DNA from: VHCN01 sp964589935
GTDB lineage: Bacteria > Verrucomicrobiota > Verrucomicrobiia > Limisphaerales > VHCN01
Direction: 5' to 3'
Assembly (NCBI GenBank): GCA_964589935.1
Contig: CAZPVD010000015.1
Coordinates: 26,235 to 90,234 of the forward strand
DNA length: 64,000 bases
Part shown: one piece after another, positions 1 through 8,742 of the stretch
How the letters are laid out: each line of letters starts with the position of its first letter
Numbering within the stretch: position 1 is the first letter of the stretch
Notes under the pieces: generated by a model
Seen by the model: the letters and a program-made list of their open reading frames with translations, nothing else
The model's database searches: none
Told to the model about the DNA's origin: nothing
Translations under genes and position numbers: made by a program

Positions 1-96
1 GCGCGTCGAGGCAGCGATGGGATTGGCGGACGGGCCGGGCACGCGCGGAGAGTAAAAGCCGGTGGGTGAAGTTCAAAGAGCAAACTTGCCGCGCGC

Positions 97-1206
97 TCAG
101 CGCTCGGGATTTTGCGCGAGTTCCGCCTCGGTCAAATGATGCTTCTGCTTGAAGCCGACATAGACCAACCCGCCCGCGATGCTCCACGCGAGGCTGCCGG
201 CGAATGCCAGCAGCGAGAGCGAGAGCGCGGCCGTGTGCGGCACCGCCAGCCCCGGCGCGGCGAGCATGAGGACGTAGAGATTTTCGCGCACGCCAAGGCC
301 GCTCGGCGTAATCGGCAGCGCCGCAACACAGATGATGATGGGCACGATGGCGAAGAACGTCAGCGGCGGCACGGCGAGGCCAAGGCCGCACGCGAGCGCG
401 AGCACCTGCAGCACGCAAAAGGCGTTCAGCGCGAGTGAAATCGCAAGGCTTTGAGCGAGGAACAGCGGCTGTTTGCCGAACACGCGGCAGGCGTCGAGGC
501 ATTGCTCCAGCGTGTCGCCCTTCGGCAGCCGCCGCAGCCACTCTCGCGCGCGCGGCACGCCCTTCGACACGCCGCCCCAGAACGCGATGAACATGACCCC
601 GCCGCACGCGGCAAACATCAGCAGCACCAGCCACGACACGGCGGCGAGATTGCGGTGCGCGAAGAGCAACGAGAGGTTCGGCAGCATCATGACACTTGCG
701 AAAAGAAGCATACTAAAAAGTCCGATGAGCCGGTCCACGAACACCGTCACGACGGCCTCGGTTTTTTTGTGATGCGTTTCGCGCGCGGCGTAGTAGGCCT
801 TCATCAAATCACCGCCGGTCGAGCCGAGCAGGAAGGAGTTGAAGAAGTGCGCGACGAGCGAAATCTCCGTGGCGCGTCCGGCGGAAAGGTCGAGCCCGTG
901 AACGCGCAGCACGAGCCGCCAGCGCGCGACGCCGAGGAAGATCGTCGCGCCCATGCACACGAGCGAGAGCGCGAGCGGGCCGGGTTGCACGCCGCTGACG
1001 CTGCGCCAGAGTTCGCGCGGGCCGTGCGTCCACGAGGCTGCAAGACGCTGCGCGCGGGTGAGTTCGTTCCACGCGGGCGATTGGCCGAGCTTCTGCCACG
1101 CGAGCTGGCCTTCGTTCCAGAAGATCGTCTGGAAAATCCACGCCAGCAGCAGCCCGCACACGGCAAGCCGCCACGCGATGCTCCAGAATTTTCGCGCCGC
1201 GCTCAT
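97..1206 (-). CDS. Flippase-like integral membrane protein (LPG synthase TM / YbhN-AglD family)
   Basis: The 369-residue protein has about eight hydrophobic segments spread over its length and the layout of the lysylphosphatidylglycerol-synthase transmembrane family (UPF0104). An early polar patch reads 'FFNSFLLGSTGGDLMKAYY', and 'PITPSGLGVREN' lies near residue 300; both are typical of the family. Relatives are proposed to move lipid-linked sugars or lipids across the inner membrane, but the substrate here is unknown. The ATG overlaps the stop of the upstream sugar isomerase gene by four bases (ATGA), so the two are translationally coupled. Family assignment is good; the function is inference. 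Confidence 0.8.
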   Translation of the reverse strand: MSAARKFWSIAWRLAVCGLLLAWIFQTIFWNEGQLAWQKLGQSPAWNELTRAQRLAASWTHGPRELWRSVSGVQPGPLALSLVCMGATIFLGVARWRLVLRVHGLDLSAGRATEISLVAHFFNSFLLGSTGGDLMKAYYAARETHHKKTEAVVTVFVDRLIGLFSMLLFASVMMLPNLSLLFAHRNLAAVSWLVLLMFAACGGVMFIAFWGGVSKGVPRAREWLRRLPKGDTLEQCLDACRVFGKQPLFLAQSLAISLALNAFCVLQVLALACGLGLAVPPLTFFAIVPIIICVAALPITPSGLGVRENLYVLMLAAPGLAVPHTAALSLSLLAFAGSLAWSIAGGLVYVGFKQKHHLTEAELAQNPER

Positions 1207-2117
1207 GCGTCGCCCCAGATGGCTTTCACATGCGCCACGCCGCGTTTCACATCCGCGACGGGCGTGGCCGGGTGCATTTCAAAAACCTTGATGTGATCTG
1301 GTTTCACGAACGGCTTGAGCGCGGCGAAGTCCACCGTGCCGGAGCCGGGCGGGTGATGGTCTTCCGCCGGAAATGCGACATCGTGGACGTGAAAACCCAA
1401 GAGCCTGTGCGCGAGTGATTCGAGGTGCATCGCGTGGTGCAGGAAGCCGAGGTTCTCCTTGATCTGCGCGTGGCCCGTGTCGTGCCAGTAGCCGATGGCG
1501 CGCGATTTGAACTGCTTGAAGAACAAAAAGAAGTCGTCATCGAATGGAATCTCTTCGAGCGCCTCACGGTTCTCGATGCCGAGCAGCAGGCCGAGCCGCT
1601 CGGCTTCCTCGGCGATGCGGTGGAGCATTTCGCCGGCGAGTTCGAGCGGCTGTTCCTTTAATCGCTCGCGTTTTTCAAGCAGCTCGGTGCAGAGGCGGTC
1701 GTATTTCGGCGAGTCCTTTTCGCCACGCCCGACCATGTCTTTGAGTTTGTCGGTGTAATCGGGCATTTCGATGCTGCCCATGTGGAGCACGACGAGGCGG
1801 GCGCGGACGCGCGCAGCGGTTTCGAGCGTCTTGAGCGTGTGCTTCCATGCGTTGTCGCGCTCGCGGCGGTCGGCGGAAGTGAATTGAAATAAATTCGGCG
1901 CGGGCTTGTTCACGCCGAGCGGCAGCGGACAGAAATTGTGCAGCGTGGAAATTTTGATCTCGCCCGCGTCCACCGCTTCGAGCACGCCGGGCAGCAGGCC
2001 GAGACGGATGCCGTGGCTCAACTCGGCGTAATCAAAACCCAGCTCGCGAATCTCGCGCAGCATTGCGCGGCCGTCGGTGTGACGGTGTGAATTCCAACAG
2101 GTCGAGAGCGAATACAT
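1203..2117 (-). CDS. Sugar phosphate isomerase/epimerase, xylose-isomerase-like TIM barrel
   Basis: This 304-residue protein is an AP-endonuclease-2-like TIM barrel. Candidate metal ligands fall in family positions: Glu182 in 'GIENREALEE', His212-Asp213 and His216 in 'YWHDTGHAQ', then 'FHVHDVAFP' and a final 'EMHPATPV'. Such enzymes isomerise or epimerise sugars or sugar phosphates, or act on inositols; the substrate cannot be read from sequence. It starts three bases after the stop of a 144-residue unknown gene and overlaps the membrane gene after it, so the three form one minus-strand unit. Confidence 0.82.
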   Translation of the reverse strand: MYSLSTCWNSHRHTDGRAMLREIRELGFDYAELSHGIRLGLLPGVLEAVDAGEIKISTLHNFCPLPLGVNKPAPNLFQFTSADRRERDNAWKHTLKTLETAARVRARLVVLHMGSIEMPDYTDKLKDMVGRGEKDSPKYDRLCTELLEKRERLKEQPLELAGEMLHRIAEEAERLGLLLGIENREALEEIPFDDDFFLFFKQFKSRAIGYWHDTGHAQIKENLGFLHHAMHLESLAHRLLGFHVHDVAFPAEDHHPPGSGTVDFAALKPFVKPDHIKVFEMHPATPVADVKRGVAHVKAIWGDA

Positions 2118-2120
2118 GCG

Positions 2121-2555
2121 TCACGAATGATTCTGCGCCGCGCGCGTGAATGTGTTCAGCAATTTCCGATAGCGCGCCGTCAATTCGGCGGCAATCTCCG
2201 GCGTCGCGGTGAGGCGTTCGGCGTCGGCCTCGACGCGGCGGCAAAGCCTCACCAACCGCTCCGCGACGGGCATGAAATCAGTCTGGTCCTGTTCGAGCCT
2301 GAATTCCAACACAGCGGCGAAGCTGTCGAGTGCCGTGCCGCTCGTGTCATCACTTTCGAGATAACGCAGAGCGGCTTCGACATAAAAATCAAAAGCGACC
2401 GGCCCCATCCACATCAGGTCTTCGTGATAATACAGCGCGTTGTCGCGAAACATCGCCTCGGCCTGGTCGAGCGTCTTGCCGAGGAAATGTTTGCACGCGA
2501 CCCGCGCGTCGGGCGAGCCGGATTCGTCAATGTCGCTGGCGGTCGGCAGGTTCAT
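2121..2555 (-). CDS. Conserved-looking protein of unknown function
   Basis: I do not recognise this 144-residue protein. It is acidic and mostly helical, with no signal peptide or membrane segment. The segment 'AEAMFRDNALYYHEDLMWMGPVAFDFYV' (split here by meaning only: Met/Tyr/Trp-rich) looks like a structured core. A TTG further upstream at 2582 lies in the T-run of the rpsU terminator, so the ATG at 2555 is the sensible start. It is the first gene of the unit that continues with a sugar isomerase and a flippase-like membrane protein, which suggests a shared role but does not define it. Confidence 0.65.
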   Translation of the reverse strand: MNLPTASDIDESGSPDARVACKHFLGKTLDQAEAMFRDNALYYHEDLMWMGPVAFDFYVEAALRYLESDDTSGTALDSFAAVLEFRLEQDQTDFMPVAERLVRLCRRVEADAERLTATPEIAAELTARYRKLLNTFTRAAQNHS

Positions 2556-2579
2556 GCAGAGGCGGGCCGGTCGGAAAAT

Positions 2580-2623
2580 CAAAAAAGCCGGATGCCGCTC
2601 CGCAAAGAAGACAGCATCCGGCT
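2580..2623 (-). terminator. Rho-independent terminator of rpsU
   Basis: On the minus strand a perfect 10-bp stem (AGCCGGATGC / GCATCCGGCT, 2586-2595 and 2614-2623) closes an 18-base loop and is followed directly by six Ts. It begins 16 bases after the rpsU stop codon and separates rpsU from the next minus-strand gene. Confidence 0.85.
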
Positions 2624-2639
2624 GTGAGAGTTCAAAGGA

Positions 2640-2837
2640 TTACAGGTCGGCGTAGCGCGCGCGAAGCATGGCGTTGAACTTGGCCACCTTCATCTTGCGG
2701 CGGCGCTTCTCGCTGGGCTTCTCGAAACGGCGGTGGTTGCGGACTTCCTTGAGGGTGCCCTCGCGGTCAATCTTCTTCTTGAGGCGCCGCAGCGCCTTGT
2801 CCACCGGCTCGCCTTTCTTGAGCTTGATTTCGGTCAA
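2640..2837 (-). CDS. rpsU: 30S ribosomal protein S21
   Basis: The 65-residue product matches bS21: 'KKGEPVDKALRRLKKKID' at the N-terminus, then the basic 'NHRRFEKPSEKRRRKMK' region. S21 binds the small-subunit platform near the anti-Shine-Dalgarno helix. An open frame continues upstream to 2960, but that part (Pro-rich 'PPHPDSTPPR') is unlike S21. A TTG at 2837, ten bases after a GGAAGGAAG Shine-Dalgarno-like run, gives the usual length, so I choose TTG. The gene stands alone with its own terminator. Confidence 0.9.
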   Translation of the reverse strand: MTEIKLKKGEPVDKALRRLKKKIDREGTLKEVRNHRRFEKPSEKRRRKMKVAKFNAMLRARYADL

Positions 2838-2847
2838 TCTAGTGTCA

Positions 2848-2856
2848 CTTCCTTCC
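2848..2856 (-). promoter_or_regulatory. Ribosome binding site supporting the TTG start of rpsU
   Basis: The minus strand reads GGAAGGAAG here, about ten bases before TTG at 2837. No ATG in frame lies at a position compatible with S21 length, so this purine run decides the start. Confidence 0.6.
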
Positions 2857-3054
2857 CGCTGAACTGGAGCCGCCGCGCCGGGATTGACGCGGGGAGGCGT
2901 CGAGTCAGGGTGCGGAGGGTAGGACTGCGCCGGATGAGTGTCAACTGGCAAAGGGCGCAATTTGCTCGCCTCGCTTCAACGCGGGAAATAACTTCCAAAC
3001 CATGAATTCCTTGGCGCGCGACGCCGCGCTCATTTGCGGCTGATCCAAACGGCC

Positions 3055-5364
3055 ATGCGCCTGGGCAACTTAACTTCGTCACAAACACCGTCATCGCTGG
3101 CCCCACCGCGATGGATGCTCGCCGCCGCGCTCGCGCTGGGCACGCTGCTGCTTTACTTCCGCGTAGCGACGTTCGGTTTCGTCAACCTCGACGACCCGGC
3201 GTGCGTGTATGAAACGGCGGAGATTCGCGGAGGAATCACGTTGCACAATGTGGGCTGGGCCTTCCGCAGCGCCGTGCTCGACCACTGGAAGCCGCTCACC
3301 TCGATCACGCACATGCTCGACTGCGAGCTGTTCGGCCTCAACGCCGGCGCGCACCACGCGGTGAACGTCCTCTGGCACACGGCGGCGGCGGCGATGCTGT
3401 TTCTCGCGCTGGAACGGCTGACCGGAAAACTTTGGCGCAGCTTCCTCGTGGCGGCGCTCTTCGCGTGGCATCCACTGCGCGTGGAATCCGTCGCGTGGAT
3501 CACGGAGCGCAAGGACGTGTTGAGCGGCTTCTTCTGGATGGCCACGCTGTGGGCCTACGCGCGGCAGGTCGAGCGTCCCGACTTGAAGCGTCGCGCGCTG
3601 ACGCTCGCCCTCTTTGCGTTGGGCCTGATGTCGAAGTCATCCATCGTCACGCTGCCGTTCGTGCTCGTCCTGCTGGACTTCTGGCCGCTGCGACGGATGC
3701 AACTCGGACGATTCACGCCGGTTGAAGGGCCGCGCGAAGGCACCGCCCAGATTTCACTGGCCGGCGCGTTCCGCGAAAAGATTCCATTTTTCTTCCTGAT
3801 GGTGGCGGCGAGCTTGGTGGCGTATTTCGTCGCCATATCCGACCAAGGAGTTGTGTCGCTCAAAGACCTGCCGCTTCGATTCCGGCTCACAAACGCGGCA
3901 ATCTCTTACGTGCGCTATCTGGGCATGACATTCTGGCCGGTGGATTTGAGTGTGATTTATCCGCTGCAAACCTGGGCCGCGTGGAAAGTGGCGGGGGCAA
4001 TCGTGCTGCTGGCAGCCATCACGTGGGCCGCGGCGCGCGAGGCTTCACGCCACGCGTATCTGGCCGTGGGATGGTTTTGGTTTCTGGGCACGCTGGTGCC
4101 GATGATTGGGCTGGTGCAGGCGGGCTTGCAGGCGGTGGCCGACCGCTACACGTATCTGCCGCAGATTGGGTTGTTCATCGCGCTGGTGTGGGGCGCGGCG
4201 GACTGGGCGATGCAAAACGGTCCGCGTGTCAGATTCGCGAAGGCCGCGGCCGCCGTTGCGCTGGCGGCGTGCATGGCCGCGAGTTGGATGCAACAACGCC
4301 ATTGGCGCGACAGCATCGCTTTGTTCGAGCAAGCGCTCGCGGTGACCCCGGAAAACATGCTCGCTCACAACAACCTCGGATCCGCCTTGATGAACGCCCA
4401 TCGTTACGAAGAAGCCATCCCGCATTTTCTCGCCGCCTCGACCCTGTCGCCGTGGGAGTGGCAGGCGGACGTGAACCTCGGAGCGTGCATGGTGAAGCTC
4501 GGCCGTCCCGACGACGCCCGCTTTCATTACCGCCGCGCCTTCGATCGCTGCCGGACGCCTCTCGACACGCAGCATCTCATGACCGAATTCCGGCGCGAAA
4601 GCCGCGAACACCCGGACGATCCAGAGGCCTTCTACCAAGTGGCGATGACGTTCAACACGCTCGGCATGACCAACGAGGCCATCAGCGAGCTGAACAATGT
4701 TCTTCGGGTCAAACCCAACCACGTTGCCTCGCACATTGACCTGGGCGTGCTGCTTACCAAGCTGGGACGCCGCGACGAAGCCGCGCAACATTACCGCGCC
4801 GCGCTGCAAACAGCGCCCGACAACGACGTCGCGCACGCGAACCTCGGCGGGCTTCTGTTTGACCTTGGCGCGCTCGACGAAGCCGCCTCCCACCTCACAG
4901 CGGCGCTCCGCCTCAAGCCCGGCAACGCCGCCACACGTTACAACTATGCGCTGCTCCTCCTCCGCCAGAACCGTCCCGCCGAGGCCGTCGCCCAACTGCG
5001 CGCCACCGTCGAATTGCAGCCCACGTTCGCCAACGCGCTCAATAAACTCGCCTGGCTGCTCGCGACCGCGCCTGATTCTTCCCTGCGGAACGGCCCGGAG
5101 GCCTTGAAGCTCGCCACGCAAGTCAACGAACAGACCGGCGGGCGCGCTGCGATGGCGCTCGACACGCTCGCCGCCGCGCTGGCCGAATGCGGGCGGTTCA
5201 CGGAAGCCCTTGATACCGCTCGCAAAGCGCACGATTTGGCCGTCGCCGCGAATCAAAAAGAACTGGTCGCTGCGTTGACAACGCGGATTGAATTCTACCA
5301 ATCCCACAAACCGTGGCGGGACGCGCCCACCAAAAACTCAAACCGCGCCGCGGACTCGCGCTGA
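3055..5364 (+). CDS. TMTC-like membrane protein with C-terminal TPR repeats
   Basis: The 769-residue protein (ATG start; an in-frame TTG lies 21 bases upstream) has about ten transmembrane segments in its first 430 residues and tetratricopeptide repeats from roughly 430 to 700. The N-terminal half carries signatures of the TMTC/O-mannosyltransferase-like group: 'FVNLDDP', 'WKPLTSITHMLDCELFG', 'HPLRVESVAWITERKD' and 'YTYLPQIGLF'. Members are GT-C-fold glycosyltransferases or presumed so; substrate and activity are inferred. Repeats such as 'NMLAHNNLGSALMNAHRYEE' probably bind partner proteins. It is divergent from rpsU and followed in the same direction by a secreted esterase gene. Confidence 0.85.
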   Translation: MRLGNLTSSQTPSSLAPPRWMLAAALALGTLLLYFRVATFGFVNLDDPACVYETAEIRGGITLHNVGWAFRSAVLDHWKPLTSITHMLDCELFGLNAGAHHAVNVLWHTAAAAMLFLALERLTGKLWRSFLVAALFAWHPLRVESVAWITERKDVLSGFFWMATLWAYARQVERPDLKRRALTLALFALGLMSKSSIVTLPFVLVLLDFWPLRRMQLGRFTPVEGPREGTAQISLAGAFREKIPFFFLMVAASLVAYFVAISDQGVVSLKDLPLRFRLTNAAISYVRYLGMTFWPVDLSVIYPLQTWAAWKVAGAIVLLAAITWAAAREASRHAYLAVGWFWFLGTLVPMIGLVQAGLQAVADRYTYLPQIGLFIALVWGAADWAMQNGPRVRFAKAAAAVALAACMAASWMQQRHWRDSIALFEQALAVTPENMLAHNNLGSALMNAHRYEEAIPHFLAASTLSPWEWQADVNLGACMVKLGRPDDARFHYRRAFDRCRTPLDTQHLMTEFRRESREHPDDPEAFYQVAMTFNTLGMTNEAISELNNVLRVKPNHVASHIDLGVLLTKLGRRDEAAQHYRAALQTAPDNDVAHANLGGLLFDLGALDEAASHLTAALRLKPGNAATRYNYALLLLRQNRPAEAVAQLRATVELQPTFANALNKLAWLLATAPDSSLRNGPEALKLATQVNEQTGGRAAMALDTLAAALAECGRFTEALDTARKAHDLAVAANQKELVAALTTRIEFYQSHKPWRDAPTKNSNRAADSR

Positions 5365-5415
5365 CGGCCCGCGCTCGACGCTTTTCTTTTCGCCTTGGCG
5401 CGGCACACTCACCGC

Positions 5416-7710
5416 ATGGCCGCCATGAAGAACTTCCTCCGCCTTTCGCCGCTCTTCGCCGCGTTGTTTGCCGCAAATCTCCGCGCCGCGGATACGCCCG
5501 ACACGGCGAAGCGTAAGGCTTACCTCGAACAACTCCGCCGCCTGCTGCCGCCGAGCGAACCGTGGGAGGCGTGGCTCAAGCAGACCGGCGAACTTCCGCC
5601 GGACTTCGACAAGCTGCCAAGCATCCCCGGTCTGCCTGACGCGATGAAGTTTGAGAACGGCAAGCCCGTGAAGGCCACCGCGCAATGGCGCGAGCGGCGC
5701 GAGGAATTGCTCAAGCTGCTCCAGCATTACGTCATCGGCACCGTGCCGTCCGCGCCGGGCAACGTGCGCGCCGTCGAGATGAAGGCGCGGCAGGAACCCG
5801 GCGGCGCGACGTGCCACGAGTTCGTGCTCGAATTCGGCCCCGAGCACCAGGCGCGGCTGCACGTCGAGTTGATCATCCCGAAAGGCAACGGCCCGTTCCC
5901 GGTTTTCATCACGCAGGACAACCATCGCCGCTGGGCGCTCATCGCGGCGAGTCGCGGCTACATCGGCTGCGTTTATGCGGGCGCGGATTCGCGCGACGAC
6001 ACGCCGAGTTTCATTCCGCTTTATCCTGATTACGACTGGACGAAGCTCGCCCGCCGCGCGTGGGCGGCGAGCCGGTGCATTGATTACCTGCACACGCTGC
6101 CGATGGTGGACAAGGAGCGCATCGCGCTCACCGGGCATTCTCGCAATGGCAAGCTCTCGCTCATCGGCGCGGCGCTCGACGAACGCATCACGGCGGTGAT
6201 TTCCAGCAGCGCCGGCGCAGGCGGGCCGTGCCCGTGGCGGTTTTTTTCGGAAACACAGTTCGGCGAAGGCATCGAACTCATCACGCGCAACTTCCCCGAC
6301 TGGGAGCATCCGCGCCTGCGCTTCTTCGCGGGCCGCGAGCACAAGCTTCCCGTGGATCAGCACGAACTCATCGCGTGCATCGCGCCGCGGCATTGCCTCA
6401 TTTCCACCGCGCTCAATGACAGCGTCGAAAGCGTGTGGAGCATCGAGCAGACGTATCACGCCGCCGTCGAGGTGTATTCGCTGCTCGACGCGCATCACGA
6501 GCTGAACCTCCGCTACCGGCCCGGCTCGCACGAGACGCGCGCCGAGGACATCGAGGCGTATCTCGACTGGCTCGACACGAAGTTCGGGCGCGTCTCATTC
6601 CCCGACGCCAACGAGCCGCACAAGCTGGTTTATCCGAGTTACATCGCGTGGCTCGGCGCGAGCGGTGAGGACATTGACCCGCTGAAATTTCCCGCGAAAA
6701 AACTCAATGACCTGCTCGTCACGGAAAACGACAATCCCATCGCCAAGCCAGAGGAATGGCTCGCGAAGAAGTCGCGCCTGCGCATCCCGGTCGAATGGTC
6801 GCTCGGCCAGCCGCCGCCGCTTGCCGCGAGCGTGCCGGGCGATTACGGCTACGAGCGCGCCCACGCCGCGAAGATGCTCGGCCGCGACACCACGCCGGCG
6901 GGCTTGCAGAAGACGAACCTCAACTTCGGCAACTATATTAACGGCGACCTGTGGTTTCCGGCAGGCGCGAACAAGTCCACGAAAAAGCTGCCCGTCGTCA
7001 TCTGGCTGCATCCAATCTCGAACTCGAACGGCTACGTGCCCGGCTACAAGCGAAGCGAATCGCCGCATCTCGCGCTGGCGCGGCTGGGCTTCGCCGTGTT
7101 CGCCTTCGACCAGATCGGCAACGGCAGCCGCATTGACGAGGTGAAGTTTTTCTACGGCCGTTATCCAAACTGGTCGCTGCTCGGCAAGACCGTCGCCGAC
7201 ACGCGCGCCGCCGTGGACGCGGTGTTGCGGCAGGACTTCATTGACCCGCAGCGCGTGTGGCTGCTCGGCTACGACACGGGCGCGAAGGCCGCGCTGCATG
7301 CCGCAGCGCTCGATGACCGCGTCGCTGGCGTCGTGTCCGTCGCCGGCTTCACGCCGATGCGCCTCGACACGGCGGCGAAGGGCACCGGCGGACTCGCGCG
7401 CCACTCGGACTGGCTCCCGCTCCAGCCGCGCCTCGCCGCGTGGGTTGGCAACGAGGCGCGCGTGCCCTACGACTACCACGAGCTGCTCGCGATGATCGCG
7501 CCGCGCCCGGTGCTCGTCGTCGCGCCGGCGCTGGACTTGCAGGCGAACAACGCCGACGTGCGCGCGTGCGTCGCGGAATCGCGGAAGGTGTTTCAACTCT
7601 TCGGCGCGGCGGAGAAACTGCAACTTTTCGAGCCGGAGGAATTCAACCGCTTCTCGCCCGAGTTGCAGAAGGAAGTCTATGAGCGGCTTCGGAAAATCGC
7701 CGGGCTGTAA
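5416..7710 (+). CDS. Secreted two-domain alpha/beta hydrolase, CE15-like (glucuronoyl-esterase-like) plus degenerate second domain
   Basis: The 764-residue protein starts with a signal peptide ('MAAMKNFLRLSPLFAALFAANLRA'-type, cleaved near residue 24). The first half has the nucleophile elbow 'TGHSRNGKLS' (Ser near 242), 'GAGG', 'DQHELIACIAPR' and a late His in 'PGSHETRAED' (near 371), a pattern like CE15 4-O-methyl-glucuronoyl esterases that cut lignin-glucuronoxylan esters. The second half repeats the fold, but its elbow is 'GYDTGAKAAL' (Asp near 619 in place of Ser) and the late His region reads 'PEEFNRFSPE' without His. The second domain is therefore probably not a serine esterase. ATG at 5425 is an alternative start. 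Substrate is inferred. Confidence 0.8.
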   Translation: MAAMKNFLRLSPLFAALFAANLRAADTPDTAKRKAYLEQLRRLLPPSEPWEAWLKQTGELPPDFDKLPSIPGLPDAMKFENGKPVKATAQWRERREELLKLLQHYVIGTVPSAPGNVRAVEMKARQEPGGATCHEFVLEFGPEHQARLHVELIIPKGNGPFPVFITQDNHRRWALIAASRGYIGCVYAGADSRDDTPSFIPLYPDYDWTKLARRAWAASRCIDYLHTLPMVDKERIALTGHSRNGKLSLIGAALDERITAVISSSAGAGGPCPWRFFSETQFGEGIELITRNFPDWEHPRLRFFAGREHKLPVDQHELIACIAPRHCLISTALNDSVESVWSIEQTYHAAVEVYSLLDAHHELNLRYRPGSHETRAEDIEAYLDWLDTKFGRVSFPDANEPHKLVYPSYIAWLGASGEDIDPLKFPAKKLNDLLVTENDNPIAKPEEWLAKKSRLRIPVEWSLGQPPPLAASVPGDYGYERAHAAKMLGRDTTPAGLQKTNLNFGNYINGDLWFPAGANKSTKKLPVVIWLHPISNSNGYVPGYKRSESPHLALARLGFAVFAFDQIGNGSRIDEVKFFYGRYPNWSLLGKTVADTRAAVDAVLRQDFIDPQRVWLLGYDTGAKAALHAAALDDRVAGVVSVAGFTPMRLDTAAKGTGGLARHSDWLPLQPRLAAWVGNEARVPYDYHELLAMIAPRPVLVVAPALDLQANNADVRACVAESRKVFQLFGAAEKLQLFEPEEFNRFSPELQKEVYERLRKIAGL

Positions 7711-7740
7711 GTTCCTCCACTCTTCTGAGGTGCGAATTGC

Positions 7741-8688
7741 TTACACGCGCTGCCGTTTCCAGTGCGTCACTTTTTTGCGAAGGCTTGCGGCGGTGAGCCA
7801 ATACCAGCGCTCGTAGCGGTGCAGCGCGGCGGCGCGTTCGTCCGGGTCGTCGCGGATGAACCTCGTCGGCTGCGGCGCGGCGGGGCCGTCGGGCTTCTCA
7901 AACACGCCGGCCAGCCGCGTGCCGGGCAGGTCGCCGTCGAGCGCGTCCACGCGGCGGACCTTGAAGCCGGTCTTCTGCGCGAGCCGCTGGAGCGTGCGCG
8001 GGCTGAACGCGTAATGGTGCGCGATGTGGAAGAAGTGCGAGAGCCGCGAGCCGGGCGCCTCGACGTTCGGCACCTCGACGACGAGATGGCCGCGCGGCTT
8101 GAGCAGGGCGCGGCATGTGGTCAGCACCGCGGTGGGGCTGATGGTGTGCTCGAGCACGTGGTTCATCACGATGAGGTCGAAGCCCGCGGGCTTGAGCGTG
8201 TGGGAAAGTTCATCCAGCAAACCCGTGCGCACGTCGAGGCCCTTCGTCTCGCGCGCAAACTTCGCATGGCTCTCGTGCGGTTCGACGCCGACGAATGTTC
8301 CCGTCGCGCCGACGTGTTCGCGCATGGACAACAGCAGCGCGCCGACGCTACAGCCGATTTCAAGCACCTTCACGCCGGGCCGCAGAAACGGCTTCACCAG
8401 CGCGAGCATCGGCCGCGCCTTCGGCAGGCGTCGGCGGAAGAACCGCTCGTTCGGCACGGCGGGCCGGTTGATCTGCCCCCAGTAATGCTTGTGGTAAAAC
8501 TCCGCGTTTTCGCGCTCGGCCGGGCGCGGGTTTGTATAGACGAGGCCGCATTCCTGACAGATGACCGTGCGCAGCCGCCCGCCGCGCCCGCGCGTCGAGA
8601 AGACCTGAAACGCGACGCTGCCGCACAGGTCGCAGGTCTGCTGCGTCCCGGCGGCCGCCGAACGCGCGGCGCTTTCAGGCGGTTGCAT
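7741..8688 (-). CDS. Class I SAM-dependent methyltransferase with N-terminal zinc ribbon
   Basis: The 315-residue protein begins with a CxxC...CxxC ribbon (Cys19/22 and Cys44/47, 'CDLCG' and 'CQECGLVYTNPRP'). It continues with a Rossmann methyltransferase domain whose SAM-binding motif is 'VLEIGCSVGALLL' (108-120) and whose later motif is 'FDLIVMNHVLEH'. This architecture is common in methyltransferases of polysaccharide and secondary-metabolite clusters (Methyltransf_23 type), but no such cluster is present, so the acceptor is unknown. It ends convergently with the esterase gene. Confidence 0.85.
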   Translation of the reverse strand: MQPPESAARSAAAGTQQTCDLCGSVAFQVFSTRGRGGRLRTVICQECGLVYTNPRPAERENAEFYHKHYWGQINRPAVPNERFFRRRLPKARPMLALVKPFLRPGVKVLEIGCSVGALLLSMREHVGATGTFVGVEPHESHAKFARETKGLDVRTGLLDELSHTLKPAGFDLIVMNHVLEHTISPTAVLTTCRALLKPRGHLVVEVPNVEAPGSRLSHFFHIAHHYAFSPRTLQRLAQKTGFKVRRVDALDGDLPGTRLAGVFEKPDGPAAPQPTRFIRDDPDERAAALHRYERWYWLTAASLRKKVTHWKRQRV

Positions 8689-8742
8689 GGCGCGGAAATA
8701 TCACGGCTTCACAGGCGTGTGCCAAGCGGAAGTTGCGGCGAC

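Noticed and set aside
2838..2960. N-terminal extension of rpsU to an upstream start
   Set aside because: The extra 41 residues are Pro-rich, unlike S21, and include the Shine-Dalgarno region of the TTG start.
5338..6531. 397-codon minus-strand frame opposite the esterase gene
   Set aside because: It is the antisense shadow of a clear hydrolase domain with catalytic motifs.
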